A DNA stretch of 64,000 bases from Candidatus Gastranaerophilales bacterium (lineage in GTDB: Bacteria > Cyanobacteriota > Vampirovibrionia > Gastranaerophilales > JAILCC01): assembly GCA_028696075.1 (NCBI GenBank), contig JAQVHS010000002.1:161701-225700 (forward strand), in the 5' to 3' direction. Positions 53,017 through 61,911 of the stretch are shown piece by piece. A program made the position numbers and the translations under genes. The first letter of the stretch is position 1. Each line of letters opens with the position of its first letter. Below the pieces are notes generated by a model. It saw nothing but the letters and a program-made list of their open reading frames with translations. It had not been told where the DNA came from and ran no database searches.

Positions 53017-54036
53017 GTGTACAGAGAGTTAAATACTAAAGAAAAGTATGAATTTTTTAATCTCTTGTATTCATATGTCAAATCACAAGTTCCTATTTTA
53101 ACTGCCTTGAATTTTATTGCTAAAAGGTCATCTTCTTCTTATTTAAGAACTATTTCCAAACTTATAGTTAATGAAATATCATCAGGTACTACTTTAATCC
53201 AGGTTTTTGAAAAATTTAAACCGATATTCGGCAATATTTATTCTACTCTGCTAATTTCCGGCGAAAGTGTAGGAAAGCTTGAAGCTGTATTATCAAGGAT
53301 TTTACATCTCTTAAAAAGAAAAATTGATTTTCAATCCAAAGTAACATCAGCTTTGACTTATCCTGCGGTTATAGTTAACATGCTGATACTCTCTGTTTGT
53401 CTCTATAATTTCTTTGTTATTCCTTTTATGGAAAAGATACTTGCAAAAGAGGCTGTGGATACGGCTCATATGGCTATACTGGCGGCTATTAAAACAGGGC
53501 TGATAATTGCCTTCCTGGACTTTGCTTTTTTGTTTCTTGCTAACCCCGGTAAAGCTATAGGTAAATTATTTATTAACATAATATTAGCTTTTGTCCCTAA
53601 AGCCAGAAGGTTAGCAGCGTTGCTTTATTGGGCAGAATTTTTCCTTGTTTTTTCTACATCTTATGAAGCCGGAGCCTCGATGGTAACAGCTTGTGAGTTG
53701 GCTGCTTCAACGATGGAACAGCCGGAGATGAAAGGGCAGTTGAATAAGTTGTCCGGTTATATCTTAAACGGCTCCACTCTTACGCAAGCGTTTATTAATA
53801 TAGATGTTATCCCCTCTGAATATATCTCTTTGATTGCGGCAGGGGAAGAAACAGGGGAATTGCACAAAACTTTTGATACCATAATTGCGGATATAGATAC
53901 ACAGGTGGATACGTACATCAATGTACTGACTAAGACATTAGAGCCTCTGATCATATTGCTTATCGGTATTGTAATAGCGAAAATAAGCGCATCTCTTTAT
54001 ATCCGCATGAATAATGCTTTTACATCGGCAATGTAG
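53017..54036 (+). CDS. GspF/PilC-family inner-membrane protein
   Basis: 339 aa from GTG 53017, where AAAGGAG lies six bases upstream; an earlier ATG at 52954 lacks a site. Two T2SSF domains with membrane segments: LTYPAVIVNMLILSVCLYNFFVIPFM, and a final LEPLIILLIGIVIAKISASLYI. The glycine-rich FKPIFGNIYSTLLISGESVGKLEAVL and VIPSEYISLIAAGEETGELHKTF stretches are family signatures. A platform protein for type IV pili or type II secretion. No gspE/pilB or pilin gene is adjacent. Next gene follows directly. Confidence 0.85.
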   Translation: MYRELNTKEKYEFFNLLYSYVKSQVPILTALNFIAKRSSSSYLRTISKLIVNEISSGTTLIQVFEKFKPIFGNIYSTLLISGESVGKLEAVLSRILHLLKRKIDFQSKVTSALTYPAVIVNMLILSVCLYNFFVIPFMEKILAKEAVDTAHMAILAAIKTGLIIAFLDFAFLFLANPGKAIGKLFINIILAFVPKARRLAALLYWAEFFLVFSTSYEAGASMVTACELAASTMEQPEMKGQLNKLSGYILNGSTLTQAFINIDVIPSEYISLIAAGEETGELHKTFDTIIADIDTQVDTYINVLTKTLEPLIILLIGIVIAKISASLYIRMNNAFTSAM

Positions 54037-54042
54037 GTGATT

Positions 54043-54642
54043 ATGAATAATATAACAAAACAATTACAAGAAGTTAAACATAAATGCGAAAACTGCCAAA
54101 AGTGTGCATTAAGTCAAACACGCACAAATACGGTTTTTTCTGACGGCAAACCAAACCATAAATTAATGCTCATAGGCGAAGCCCCGGGATTTTATGAGGA
54201 TAAGCAGGGGTTGCCTTTTGTGGGCAAAGCCGGTCAGCTTTTGGATAAAATCTTTGAATCCGTCGGGTTATCAAGAAAAGAAAACGTTTATATCTGCAAT
54301 ACCATCAAGTGTCGTCCGCCTGATAACAGGAATCCGCTTCCTGATGAAAAAGCGGCTTGCAGAGAATATCTTGATGCTCAGATTGAAATTTTAAAGCCTC
54401 AGATTATACTGATTTGCGGCAAAGTTGCGCTTGAATCAATGCTTAATACAACCACAGGCATTACAAAACTTCGGGGGCAATGTTTTGACGGACCTTATGG
54501 CTCTAAGATGATTCCTATTTTCCACCCGTCTTATTTGCTTCGCAATGATTCAAGAGAAAAAGGCAGCCCCAAGTGGCTTATGTGGCAGGACATTCAGGCA
54601 GTTAAAAAAGCTTACGATAATTTAGAAAAAGTAAAGGTTTAG
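54043..54642 (+). CDS. Family 4 uracil-DNA glycosylase
   Basis: 199 aa from ATG 54043 (AGGTGA upstream). 4Fe-4S cysteines CENCQKCALSQTR near the N-terminus and others further on (ICNTIKC region), GEAPGFYEDKQGLPFVGKAGQLLD is the catalytic/phosphate-binding part, and IPIFHPSYLLRN is the second motif. It removes uracil from DNA, starting base excision repair. Paired with ogt four bases downstream. Confidence 0.93.
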   Translation: MNNITKQLQEVKHKCENCQKCALSQTRTNTVFSDGKPNHKLMLIGEAPGFYEDKQGLPFVGKAGQLLDKIFESVGLSRKENVYICNTIKCRPPDNRNPLPDEKAACREYLDAQIEILKPQIILICGKVALESMLNTTTGITKLRGQCFDGPYGSKMIPIFHPSYLLRNDSREKGSPKWLMWQDIQAVKKAYDNLEKVKV

Positions 54643-54645
54643 TTT

Positions 54646-55110
54646 ATGAAGAAGTTATTTTATTATTCAACTCCTATAGGCAAAGTTGCTATAGCAGAAG
54701 AACACGGATTTATAACCAATCTGTTTATGGAGGACAATATTGATACCTTTGGGTGCAATATAAGAGAAACCGAGGTTTTAAAAAGAGCGGCTTGCCAGTT
54801 AACGGAATATTTTAACAAAGAAAGAAAAACGTTTGACCTGCCGTTAAAACCAAAGGGCAGTGAATTTCAAAACAAGGTGTGGAAAGCACTTAGGGCTATT
54901 CCTTATGGCAGTACCGTTACTTATAAAGAATTGGCAGCAAAAACAGGCAACGAAAAGGCTGCCCGTGCAGTGGGTAGTGCTAATAATAAAAATCCCATCC
55001 CTCTAATAATTCCTTGCCACCGTGTTATAGGTTCAAACGGGGCTCTTGTCGGTTTTGCTTTTGGTTTAGAGTTAAAGCAACGCCTGTTAGATATTGAAAA
55101 ATCACTCTAA
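54646..55110 (+). CDS. ogt: Methylated-DNA-protein-cysteine methyltransferase
   Basis: 154 aa. The active-site IIPCHRVIGSNG and the upstream helix-turn-helix GSTVTYKELAAKTGNEKAARAVGSANNKNP. It takes the alkyl group from O6-methylguanine on its Cys. Follows the uracil glycosylase after three bases, a DNA repair pair. Overlaps the convergent PfpI gene by nine bases. Confidence 0.94.
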   Translation: MKKLFYYSTPIGKVAIAEEHGFITNLFMEDNIDTFGCNIRETEVLKRAACQLTEYFNKERKTFDLPLKPKGSEFQNKVWKALRAIPYGSTVTYKELAAKTGNEKAARAVGSANNKNPIPLIIPCHRVIGSNGALVGFAFGLELKQRLLDIEKSL

Positions 55111-55776
55111 TTCCTCAAGCGTTATTAGTATGCTTTCTGTTAAAAGCTCGCTTGATTGCGGGTTTTGTCCTGTTATCAGGTTGTCATCTATTATCACATG
55201 AGATGTCCATGGGTTTGCTGTTTCAAAATTTGCGCCAAGTTCTTTCAGCCTGTCTTCAAGCAAAAACGGCACTATATCATGTTTTTTGCTTAATTTTTCT
55301 TCTTCATTGGTTAGTGCGGTTAATTTTTTCCCTTTTACAAACGCATCTCCGTTTGTTTTTTTAGCTCCGAGCAGTCCTGCTATCCCATGGCAAATTGCAC
55401 TTATTATCTTGTTATTTATATAAAAATGGTTTACGATTTCCGCCAGTTTATTGTTATTGGCTAAGTCTATCAAAGGTCCGTGTCCGCCCGGTATAAATAT
55501 AACGGCAAAATTTTCATAATCTACTTCATCAAGTTTTTTTGTGTTTTCAAGTATTTCTTTTAACTCCTTCCACTCTTCAGGCGTATTTTCCGCAATACTT
55601 GCCTCATCTATAGGTGCTAACCCGCCTTCAGGACTTGCAACGGTAACGTCATAATCAGCTTTTTTAAAGCCAAGGTACGGAACGGCAAATTCTTCGAGCC
55701 ATATGCCCGTGGGGTGATTTGCTGCAAGTTCTGAAACGTTTGATACTACTATTAAAATATTTTTTGATAAATCCAT
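55102..55776 (-). CDS. DJ-1/PfpI family protein
   Basis: 224 aa from ATG 55776 (AGAGAG upstream). FIPGGHGPLIDLANN, the nucleophile elbow SAICHGIAGLLGAKK with Cys and His, and the start KNILIVVSNVSELAA fit the class I glutamine-amidotransferase-like family; of the Hsp31/YajL-glyoxalase III type. It may detoxify methylglyoxal or act as a deglycase/chaperone. Exact activity not decided. Confidence 0.85.
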   Translation of the reverse strand: MDLSKNILIVVSNVSELAANHPTGIWLEEFAVPYLGFKKADYDVTVASPEGGLAPIDEASIAENTPEEWKELKEILENTKKLDEVDYENFAVIFIPGGHGPLIDLANNNKLAEIVNHFYINNKIISAICHGIAGLLGAKKTNGDAFVKGKKLTALTNEEEKLSKKHDIVPFLLEDRLKELGANFETANPWTSHVIIDDNLITGQNPQSSELLTESILITLEELE

Positions 55777-55899
55777 AAGCTTTCTCTCTGTTAACTTCAT
55801 TATCAGATTAAAACGAAGACGTCAAAATTTTATTACCCAATCGGACATAATAGAGGGAAAAAGGCGGATAAGAAGTGAAGGGGTGATATATTGAAAAAC

Positions 55900-55926
55900 A
55901 AAAAAAATAGGGAACGATTGTTCCCC
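55900..55926 (-). terminator. Terminator after rubrerythrin
   Basis: GGGAAC-GATT-GTTCCC stem (55910-55925); on the minus strand followed by TATTTTTTTTG. It closes the perR-rbr transcript. Confidence 0.75.
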
Positions 55927-55946
55927 TAGGAATGTAAGTGGAAGTA

Positions 55947-56492
55947 TTAGTAATTTGTTGCTGTAAGGGCAAAAAATGCTTTTGGGTGCGCACATACAGG
56001 ACATTTTTCCAGCGCTTTTTCATTTTCGATTTTAAATCCGCAATTTAAGCATTCCCAAACAACAACTGCATCTTTTTCAAATACTTTGCCTGCTGTTATG
56101 TTATCATAGAGCTTTTGGTATCTTTCCTCATGAGTTTTTTCGATTGCAGCTACTTTTTCAAATAAAACAGCTATATCACTAAAGCCTTCTTCCTTGGCCT
56201 CTTTCGCAAAATTAGCATACATGCTTGTCCACTCGTAATTTTCGCCTTCTGCTGCATCTTTAAGGTTTTCAAGAGTATTTTCTCCTACTTTCCCGCCGTG
56301 TAAAAGCTTAAACCATATTTTTGCGTGTTCTTTTTCATTGTTTGCAGTTTCTTCAAATATCTTGGAAATTTGTACATAGCCTTCATTTCTGGCTTGTGAA
56401 GCGAAATAAGTGTACTTATTTCTTGCTTGTGATTCACCTGCAAATGCTTCCATAAGATTTTTTTCAGTTTTGCTGCCTTTTAGTTCCATCAT
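55947..56492 (-). CDS. rbr: Rubrerythrin
   Basis: 181 aa. Ferritin-like di-iron domain with [13 protein letters not shown]-type motifs ([27 protein letters not shown]) followed by a C-terminal rubredoxin-like domain with CLNCGF and CPVC cysteines. It reduces hydrogen peroxide in anaerobes. SD AAGGAG four bases upstream of ATG ATG. Its first 29 bases overlap perR, so it is translated with the regulator. Confidence 0.95.
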   Translation of the reverse strand: MMELKGSKTEKNLMEAFAGESQARNKYTYFASQARNEGYVQISKIFEETANNEKEHAKIWFKLLHGGKVGENTLENLKDAAEGENYEWTSMYANFAKEAKEEGFSDIAVLFEKVAAIEKTHEERYQKLYDNITAGKVFEKDAVVVWECLNCGFKIENEKALEKCPVCAHPKAFFALTATNY

Positions 56493-56925
56493 TTTTCTCC
56501 TTTTTCATCTCTGATATGCATTTGTTGCATATCCCTTTTACCTGTAAATTAACGTGTTTAATTGCTCCGAATTCTTTTGCATTTTCGGGGATAGAAGTCT
56601 TTTCTTTATAAAAAATATCATAGATTTCACCGCACTTGGTACATATAAAATGACAATGGTTGGTCATGTCGGCATCAAATCTTGCTTTTGGGATTTGATG
56701 GTCTACCCTGAAAATTAATTTCAGATTTTCAAGCGTTTGAAGATTTCTGTAAATCGTATCCATGGATATATCCCCCACTTCTTGCTTTACGGTATTAAAT
56801 ACCTGCTCCACATCAGGATGTGAACAAGAATTTGCAACCGCAAGGAAAATTTTTTCTCTTTGGGTAGTATATCTTAAAGAATTTTCTTTGCATGCTTTTT
56901 TTAATTGTAAAATTTTCTTTTCCAA
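56464..56925 (-). CDS. perR: Fur-family peroxide regulator (PerR-like)
   Basis: 153 aa, TTG start with AAGGG upstream. Winged helix (residues 15-80: [15 protein letters not shown] ... [13 protein letters not shown]), the metal-binding [14 protein letters not shown] and CNKC zinc site. It senses peroxide or iron and represses stress genes. Two overlapping 7-1-7 inverted repeats lie in its own promoter. It overlaps and presumably controls rubrerythrin. Confidence 0.9.
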   Translation of the reverse strand: MEKKILQLKKACKENSLRYTTQREKIFLAVANSCSHPDVEQVFNTVKQEVGDISMDTIYRNLQTLENLKLIFRVDHQIPKARFDADMTNHCHFICTKCGEIYDIFYKEKTSIPENAKEFGAIKHVNLQVKGICNKCISEMKKEKNDGTKRQQN

Positions 56926-56938
56926 ACTATACCCTTAT

Positions 56939-56961
56939 TAAGAATTATTCTTATTAAGAAT
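56939..56961. promoter_or_regulatory. Overlapping Per/Fur boxes
   Basis: Two 7-1-7 inverted repeats that share seven bases: TAAGAAT-T-ATTCTTA (56939-56953) and ATTCTTA-T-TAAGAAT (56947-56961). The architecture equals the Per/Fur box of other bacteria (TTATAAT-A-ATTATAA). About 14 bases upstream of the perR TTG, it fits autoregulation. Confidence 0.7.
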
Positions 56962-56994
56962 ATCATTTTTTTTAAATTAAGGCAAGTTTTTATT

Positions 56995-57996
56995 TTAATC
57001 AGCAATATTGAGAGGTATAGTTACTTTTACGCCTGATGACCTGTTTTTTTCTATAAGATTAGGAATCCAATCTTCCAGTCCTTCTGATTTAAGGGCTTTT
57101 ATTACTTCGGTAAAGCCAAGCCCCGTACCTTTTATGGTATCTCTCGTATGACTTGCTCTATAGCCGGTGCCTGAGAGTATTTTGTCGATTTCAGCATTAG
57201 CTATAGGATGCGTACCTTCGTTGATAACGCTTATGAAGTTTAAAGGTTTTCCTTTAAAAAGTTGTTGCCCGTATTTAATTGTAATTGGTTTATTTTCGCC
57301 ATACTTTACGGCATTTAACACTATTTGGGATACTTTATTGTATGTATCAAAAGGCTTTTTTACTTTTTTATTTATTATTATATTTTCATTCAGGATGGTA
57401 ATATTATTAGATTTCTCTTTTAATAAACTGATAGCGGTGTGAATTGCTTGTTTGAAATCGTCCATAGTTGCAGGCTCCAACGGGTTTTCACCCCATTTTT
57501 CTATTTTGCTCCAATGGGCGCTCATATCAACTATTTTCTTGACTACATCGCCAAATTGCCCTTTTTGATACATTAAATATTGTAAATTATTTAAATGTGC
57601 CATTTCACTTCTGAACATGGTGTTAGTACCTATCATTAATCTAGAATAGGTGCTATTTACCAGTTCATGCCTGAATATTCTCAGTAAGTTTTGTTCTTCA
57701 GGCGAATTAGCAGTAGTTTTGTTTAAAATTTTAATAATTCTGTCAAAAAATTTTTCTGCAAGAAGTTCTATTTTTTCAGAGCTGTTGGATTTTTTGGCGA
57801 AGTTTAAAGCTCTTCTGCTTACATTTAACAATTCTTGTTGGGGAATAATACCGTTAAAAGATATATTATTGTTCAAAGTATTTTTTACAAAAACATCTTT
57901 ATCAAGCGAATTATATAAAGTTTTATTTGTTTTTTCGCCGCTATGTAATTTTATTATCCTGTTGCATGATACGGAATTAACAGAGAGAATATTCAT
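56995..57996 (-). CDS. Soluble histidine-kinase-like ATPase
   Basis: 333 aa from ATG 57996 (AGG upstream; TTG 58002 also possible). The N-terminal 60 residues contain NNNISFNGI. Around residue 110 there is FRHELVNS, an H-box-like helix; the C-terminal HATPase has VLNAVKYGE (N box) and IKGTGLGFTEVIKALK (G2). No transmembrane or receiver domain is present. It may autophosphorylate or act like a cytosolic sensor or switch protein; no partner response regulator is adjacent. Confidence 0.7.
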   Translation of the reverse strand: MNILSVNSVSCNRIIKLHSGEKTNKTLYNSLDKDVFVKNTLNNNISFNGIIPQQELLNVSRRALNFAKKSNSSEKIELLAEKFFDRIIKILNKTTANSPEEQNLLRIFRHELVNSTYSRLMIGTNTMFRSEMAHLNNLQYLMYQKGQFGDVVKKIVDMSAHWSKIEKWGENPLEPATMDDFKQAIHTAISLLKEKSNNITILNENIIINKKVKKPFDTYNKVSQIVLNAVKYGENKPITIKYGQQLFKGKPLNFISVINEGTHPIANAEIDKILSGTGYRASHTRDTIKGTGLGFTEVIKALKSEGLEDWIPNLIEKNRSSGVKVTIPLNIAD

Positions 57997-58110
57997 TTTC
58001 AACCTGATATTTACTAGTATATTAATTCTAAAGAGGTGAATATAAAAATTTGACCTAAAAATTAAATAATTTACATATTTTTACAAAGATAATTTAATAG
58101 CCGAAACAAA

Positions 58111-58740
58111 TTAATATAATTTGAAAGAATTTTTGTGGTAATCAAGGATTTTTTCCTGTTTCATTTTGGATAACTCTCTTGAAAGAGCGCTTCTGTCAGC
58201 ACCTATGTATTCTGCCATTTGTTCCCTTGAATAGGTTATTTCAAATATATTTGTTTTGTGTTTGGTTTTTTCTTTGAATAACATATATAAAATCCGATCC
58301 CTCAAAGTTTTCTTTGAAAGAAGCTCTATGCGCTCTTGCAGCAAAATATTTCTGGTCGCAATGATTTTGACAATATTTTCAAGAAGCGTCTTATGAAACC
58401 TGCAAGAGTTTGAACAAATTGATAATATTTTTTTGCAGTTAAGAAACAAAATTTGTGTATCTTCCATTGCAATAGCACAAATACTGCTTTTTTCTTTTTC
58501 TGCAAAAATAAATGCCTCAGCGAAAGTTTCACCTTTTACGGTATTGGTAATAATTATTTTATTTCCGTCATAACCGTCTTTTACAAGCTGTACTTTGCCT
58601 TCTGCAACATAGCAGACTGAGGTTATTTTATCACCTGCATTAAAAATAATTTCATCTTTTTTGTATGCTTTTTTTACAGCCTGAATACAGCAGGTAAGTG
58701 CCTCAAAGTCTTTTTCATCTATGCCGTCAAAAATATTCAT
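58111..58740 (-). CDS. Crp/Fnr-family regulator, HcpR-like
   Basis: 209 aa. Cyclic-nucleotide-binding-type beta-roll (residues 20-110: AEGKVQLVKDGYDGNKIIITNTVKGETF), a dimer helix, and a winged HTH (YSREQMAEYIGADRSALSRELSKMKQEK). No N-terminal Fe-S cluster cysteines of the Fnr type are seen. It is divergent from hcp, the usual place for HcpR, which senses nitric oxide or nitrosative stress through heme in some species. Regulator of hcp by context. Confidence 0.85.
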   Translation of the reverse strand: MNIFDGIDEKDFEALTCCIQAVKKAYKKDEIIFNAGDKITSVCYVAEGKVQLVKDGYDGNKIIITNTVKGETFAEAFIFAEKEKSSICAIAMEDTQILFLNCKKILSICSNSCRFHKTLLENIVKIIATRNILLQERIELLSKKTLRDRILYMLFKEKTKHKTNIFEITYSREQMAEYIGADRSALSRELSKMKQEKILDYHKNSFKLY

Positions 58741-58760
58741 TCAATTATCTTTCAAAATTG

Positions 58761-58802
58761 GTTGCATGTGCAACAGACTTTCTTATTATAGCAACTTATA
58801 AT
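58761..58802 (+). promoter_or_regulatory. hcp promoter with Crp/Fnr class II site
   Basis: GTTGCA-TG-TGCAAC palindrome (58761-58774) upstream of a TATAAT -10 (58797-58802). With a start point about seven bases after the -10 the dyad centre lies near -41.5, the position of activator sites in class II promoters. No good -35 box is present, which fits activator dependence. Confidence 0.6.
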
Positions 58803-58832
58803 GGATATGAAAAGATAAGGAGACGTTAAAAG

Positions 58833-60365
58833 ATGGATAAAATGTTTTGTTTTCAATGCGAACAGACGGCAGGTTCTACAGGATGTACGAAAGGCGGTGT
58901 TTGCGGCAAATCTGCAGAAGTTGCAAACTTGCAGGACGAGCTTACAAGCTCATTGATTAAGCTTGCTAATGTAGCTGATAAATCTGAAGAAAATACGGAG
59001 ATATTGATTGACGGATTATTTACTACAATTACAAACGTAAATTTTGACGGACAATCAATACAGGAACTAACAAACAAAAATATTGAAAAGTTCGGCTATA
59101 AAGAATTTGATATTCAATCGGTATGGGATTGCAGTGAAGATGTCAGAAGCCTTAAATCGCTTATTCTGTTTGGGCTGAAAGGTATTGCTGCATATGCTCA
59201 TCATGCAAGAATTTTGGGATATAAAAGCGATAGCGTGGATGATTTCTTCTACGAAGCTTTAAGGTCAATTTCCAAAGATTTAAGCATAGAAGCATTGTTA
59301 GGTCTTGTTTTAAAGACAGGTAAAATCAATCTTGAATGTATGGAACTTTTGGATAAAGCAAACACGGAAACTTACGGTAATCCGGTTCCGACAAAAGTTA
59401 CGACTAATATTGAAAAAGGACCTTTTATAGTTGTAACAGGGCATGATTTGCATGATTTGGCACTTTTGCTTGAGCAGTCAAAGGACAAGGGTGTAAATAT
59501 CTATACCCATGGTGAAATGCTCCCTTGCCATGCTTATCCTGAGTTGAAAAAATATTCTCACCTAAAGGGTAATTTCGGTACTGCCTGGCAAAATCAGCAG
59601 AAAGAATTTGATAACCTTCCTGCGGCAATTTTGTTTACGACTAACTGCATAATGCCCGTAAGAGACAGTTATAAAGACAGGGTATTTACCACTTCTGTTG
59701 TTCAGTATCCGCAATGTACCCATATAGGTGCTGATAGGGACTTTAGCGCTGTTATTAATAAGGCGCTTGAGCTTGGCGGATACAGCGAAGATAAAAAAAT
59801 GACCGGTATCAATGGTGGAGATGTATTGACTGTAGGGTTTGGACACAATACCGTACTATCGGTTGCCGATAAAGTAATAGATGCAGTTAAAGCAGGTGCA
59901 TTGAAACATATATTCCTGGTCGGCGGCTGCGACGGCGCAAAACCGGGCAGAAATTACTACACCGATTTCGTAAAACAAACGCCGGCGGATACTTTTGTAT
60001 TGACTTTAGCTTGCGGTAAGTTCAGGTTTAACGACCTTGATTTAGGTGATATCGGCGGGATACCAAGGCTGCTTGATATGGGACAATGCAACGATGCTTA
60101 CAGTGCAATTAAAGTTGCAGTTGAACTCGCAAAAGCATTCAATTGCGGCGTGAATGAGCTGCCGTTATCGCTTGTATTGTCATGGTATGAGCAAAAGGCT
60201 GTTTGTATCTTGCTTACATTGCTTTATTTGGGTATTGAAGATATAAGGCTTGGACCTACGCTTCCTGCGTTTGTATCGCCGAATGTTTTAAATATTCTTG
60301 TAGAAAAGTTTAAAATTAAACCTATTTCAACTCCCCACGAAGACTTGAAAGCTATCCTAGGTTAA
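58833..60365 (+). CDS. hcp: Hybrid-cluster protein (hydroxylamine reductase)
   Basis: 510 aa. N-terminal cluster cysteines CFQCEQTAGSTGCTKGGVCG, and the hybrid cluster ligands distributed downstream (ICTHGEMLPCHAYPEL, NCIMPV, PQCTH, GGCDGAKPGR). Reduces hydroxylamine or nitric oxide and counters nitrosative stress in anaerobes. SD AAGGAG eight bases upstream. Divergent from a Crp/Fnr regulator; cupin gene follows after a GC-rich hairpin. Confidence 0.96.
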   Translation: MDKMFCFQCEQTAGSTGCTKGGVCGKSAEVANLQDELTSSLIKLANVADKSEENTEILIDGLFTTITNVNFDGQSIQELTNKNIEKFGYKEFDIQSVWDCSEDVRSLKSLILFGLKGIAAYAHHARILGYKSDSVDDFFYEALRSISKDLSIEALLGLVLKTGKINLECMELLDKANTETYGNPVPTKVTTNIEKGPFIVVTGHDLHDLALLLEQSKDKGVNIYTHGEMLPCHAYPELKKYSHLKGNFGTAWQNQQKEFDNLPAAILFTTNCIMPVRDSYKDRVFTTSVVQYPQCTHIGADRDFSAVINKALELGGYSEDKKMTGINGGDVLTVGFGHNTVLSVADKVIDAVKAGALKHIFLVGGCDGAKPGRNYYTDFVKQTPADTFVLTLACGKFRFNDLDLGDIGGIPRLLDMGQCNDAYSAIKVAVELAKAFNCGVNELPLSLVLSWYEQKAVCILLTLLYLGIEDIRLGPTLPAFVSPNVLNILVEKFKIKPISTPHEDLKAILG

Positions 60366-60368
60366 TGC

Positions 60369-60391
60369 GGGGGGACTTATTCCCCCCTTTC
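60369..60391 (+). terminator. GC hairpin between hcp and cupin
   Basis: GGGGGG-N7-CCCCCC (60369-60387) followed by TTTCTCTT. It may be a leaky terminator or processing site between hcp and the cupin gene; a second weak CTTTC/GAAAG stem overlaps the cupin ribosome-binding site. Confidence 0.5.
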
Positions 60392-60412
60392 TCTTAAGAA
60401 AGGAGATGTATT

Positions 60413-60727
60413 ATGACAAATTTTGCAAAACAAATTATCAACCTTAAAACATCAATTGAAGTTCAGAAAAATTCAATTGTAAGTAAAACAATTACGACAA
60501 ACTCTAATAGTTCTTTAACATTATTTGCATTTGATGCAGGGCAGTCTATCGCTGCTCATACTGCACCTGTAGATGCTGTTGTTCAGGTAGTGGAAGGCGA
60601 TGTCAGGATAGTTATTTCAGGCGAAGAGTTTATTTTAAAAGAAGGCGAAATAATCCTGATGCCAAAACATGAACCGCATGAGCTTTTAGCTTTAAGCCCT
60701 TTTAAAATGGCGCTTTTTAAGGTATAA
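60413..60727 (+). CDS. Cupin-domain protein
   Basis: 104 aa single cupin barrel. Metal-type motifs: AAHTAPVDAVVQVVEGDVRIVISGEE and ILMPKHEPHELLALS. SD AAAGGAG seven bases upstream. Follows hcp, so probably part of the nitrosative stress response. Function of the cupin unknown. A partial copy of its 3' end occurs at 61912-61944. Confidence 0.85.
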   Translation: MTNFAKQIINLKTSIEVQKNSIVSKTITTNSNSSLTLFAFDAGQSIAAHTAPVDAVVQVVEGDVRIVISGEEFILKEGEIILMPKHEPHELLALSPFKMALFKV

Positions 60728-60766
60728 AGTATTATCTTAGAGGATAAACAACATAAAAATTCTACT

Positions 60767-60795
60767 TTGCAGTATAAGCATAATAGTTGTATAAT
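60767..60795 (+). promoter_or_regulatory. Predicted promoter of the DUF2085 gene
   Basis: TTGCAG (60767-60772) and TATAAT (60790-60795) with a 17-base spacer. A start point near 60802 excludes a TTG start at 60787 and supports the ATG at 60820 (or 60835). Confidence 0.6.
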
Positions 60796-60819
60796 TTCTC
60801 AATAAAAGCAAACGTGAGA

Positions 60820-61293
60820 ATGGTAATAGAAGCAATGAAAAATATTATCAAGAGTATTATTATTTTGTTTTTTATTTTTTATAGTCTGTTTTTTGTGGCA
60901 GGAAGTACTCTATCCCCCGTTTTTGCTTATTTGAAGTTATATGATTATTCCGCGTTTTTAACCGGATTATATATGAGTGCCTGTCATCAGCAGCCTGACA
61001 GATCTTTTTGGATATTAGGCTATCCTTTAGCGTTATGTTGCAGATGTTATGGTTTTTATATAGGCGTTGTACTATCCGCTTTTCTTTCATTATGGAAGAA
61101 CTTTCATCTCAATGTTCGTTCGTTTTATATTATGTTTGTGGTTGCGGCTATAGACATAGTTCTAAATTTTATGTTAAAAATAAATACAGGCAACAGTATA
61201 AGATTTTTAGTCGGGATAATAATGGGCTTTTTATTTATTGCCGTTGTTAATTATTTATTTGAGTATAAAAAGGAGTGGAAGAATGCAAGTTAA
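60820..61293 (+). CDS. DUF2085 membrane protein
   Basis: 157 aa from ATG 60820. Four hydrophobic segments, and the family signature CHQQPDRSF then LALCCRCYGFYIG. DUF2085 proteins are small inner-membrane proteins of unknown function. Sits in the stress island, with its own promoter. Its end overlaps the following secreted-protein gene by 11 bases. Confidence 0.8.
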   Translation: MVIEAMKNIIKSIIILFFIFYSLFFVAGSTLSPVFAYLKLYDYSAFLTGLYMSACHQQPDRSFWILGYPLALCCRCYGFYIGVVLSAFLSLWKNFHLNVRSFYIMFVVAAIDIVLNFMLKINTGNSIRFLVGIIMGFLFIAVVNYLFEYKKEWKNAS

Positions 61294-61906
61294 AAAGTTT
61301 ATTTCAAGTTTCTTAGTTGTTTCGTTTTTATCTTTACTGGCGGCGCCTATATCTGCAGAAGCCCCAAAAACAAGTAATCAGAATTTATATGATTTCTTAA
61401 AAAACACTGAAAATATTACTGCATCTTATACTTATCCTTCTATGAAGTTATCTTCTGCAACATCAGGATAGGTAAAACTTCCCGGTCATACCCCGATTCT
61501 GATTAGAAATAATCAAACCATTACAACCAAAGATGTTGTTGATGGAACAACAGTTGATTTTTCGGTGTTATCGGATGTAAAATCACCGGAAGGATACGTA
61601 GTAATTTCTGCAGGGTCTAATGTAGCTGCAACAATTGAATTTTCGAGTTCTAAAGGAATGATTGGCAAATCGGGTACTGTTACAATAACTGATTTTCATA
61701 CCAGAGCTATAGATGGAACTTATGTTCCTCTTTCATCATCTATATAAGCCAAACCTGAAGATAAAATGGTAATTTCGGTAGTATTAAGCGTTTTAATTTG
61801 TCCCTTATTTCTGTTGATGAAAGGTGATGATGCACAGGTACCTGCAGGCATAACAAAAACTGCATATACCGTTTCTGACGTGTATGTTAAAGTAAATAAA
61901 CAATAG
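61283..61906 (+). pseudogene. Secreted protein gene interrupted by two in-frame stops
   Basis: A 208-codon frame from ATG 61283 (AAGGAG upstream). Signal peptide (KKFISSFLVVSFLSLLAAPISA), then TAG at 61469-61471 after 62 aa and TAA at 61745-61747; the frame is otherwise intact and continues to TAG 61904-61906. The part after the first stop has the flavour of exported beta-domain proteins: KLPGHTPILI, VDFSVLSDVKSPEGYVVISAGS, GKSGTVTITD. No frameshift is seen. Either a fresh pseudogene, or stop readthrough; the pieces at 61238-61471 and 61565-61747 are fragments of it. Confidence 0.7.
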
Positions 61907-61911
61907 TCTTA

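Noticed and set aside
61565-61747. 60-aa frame as a separate gene
   Set aside because: It is the middle of the interrupted secreted-protein frame at 61283-61906.
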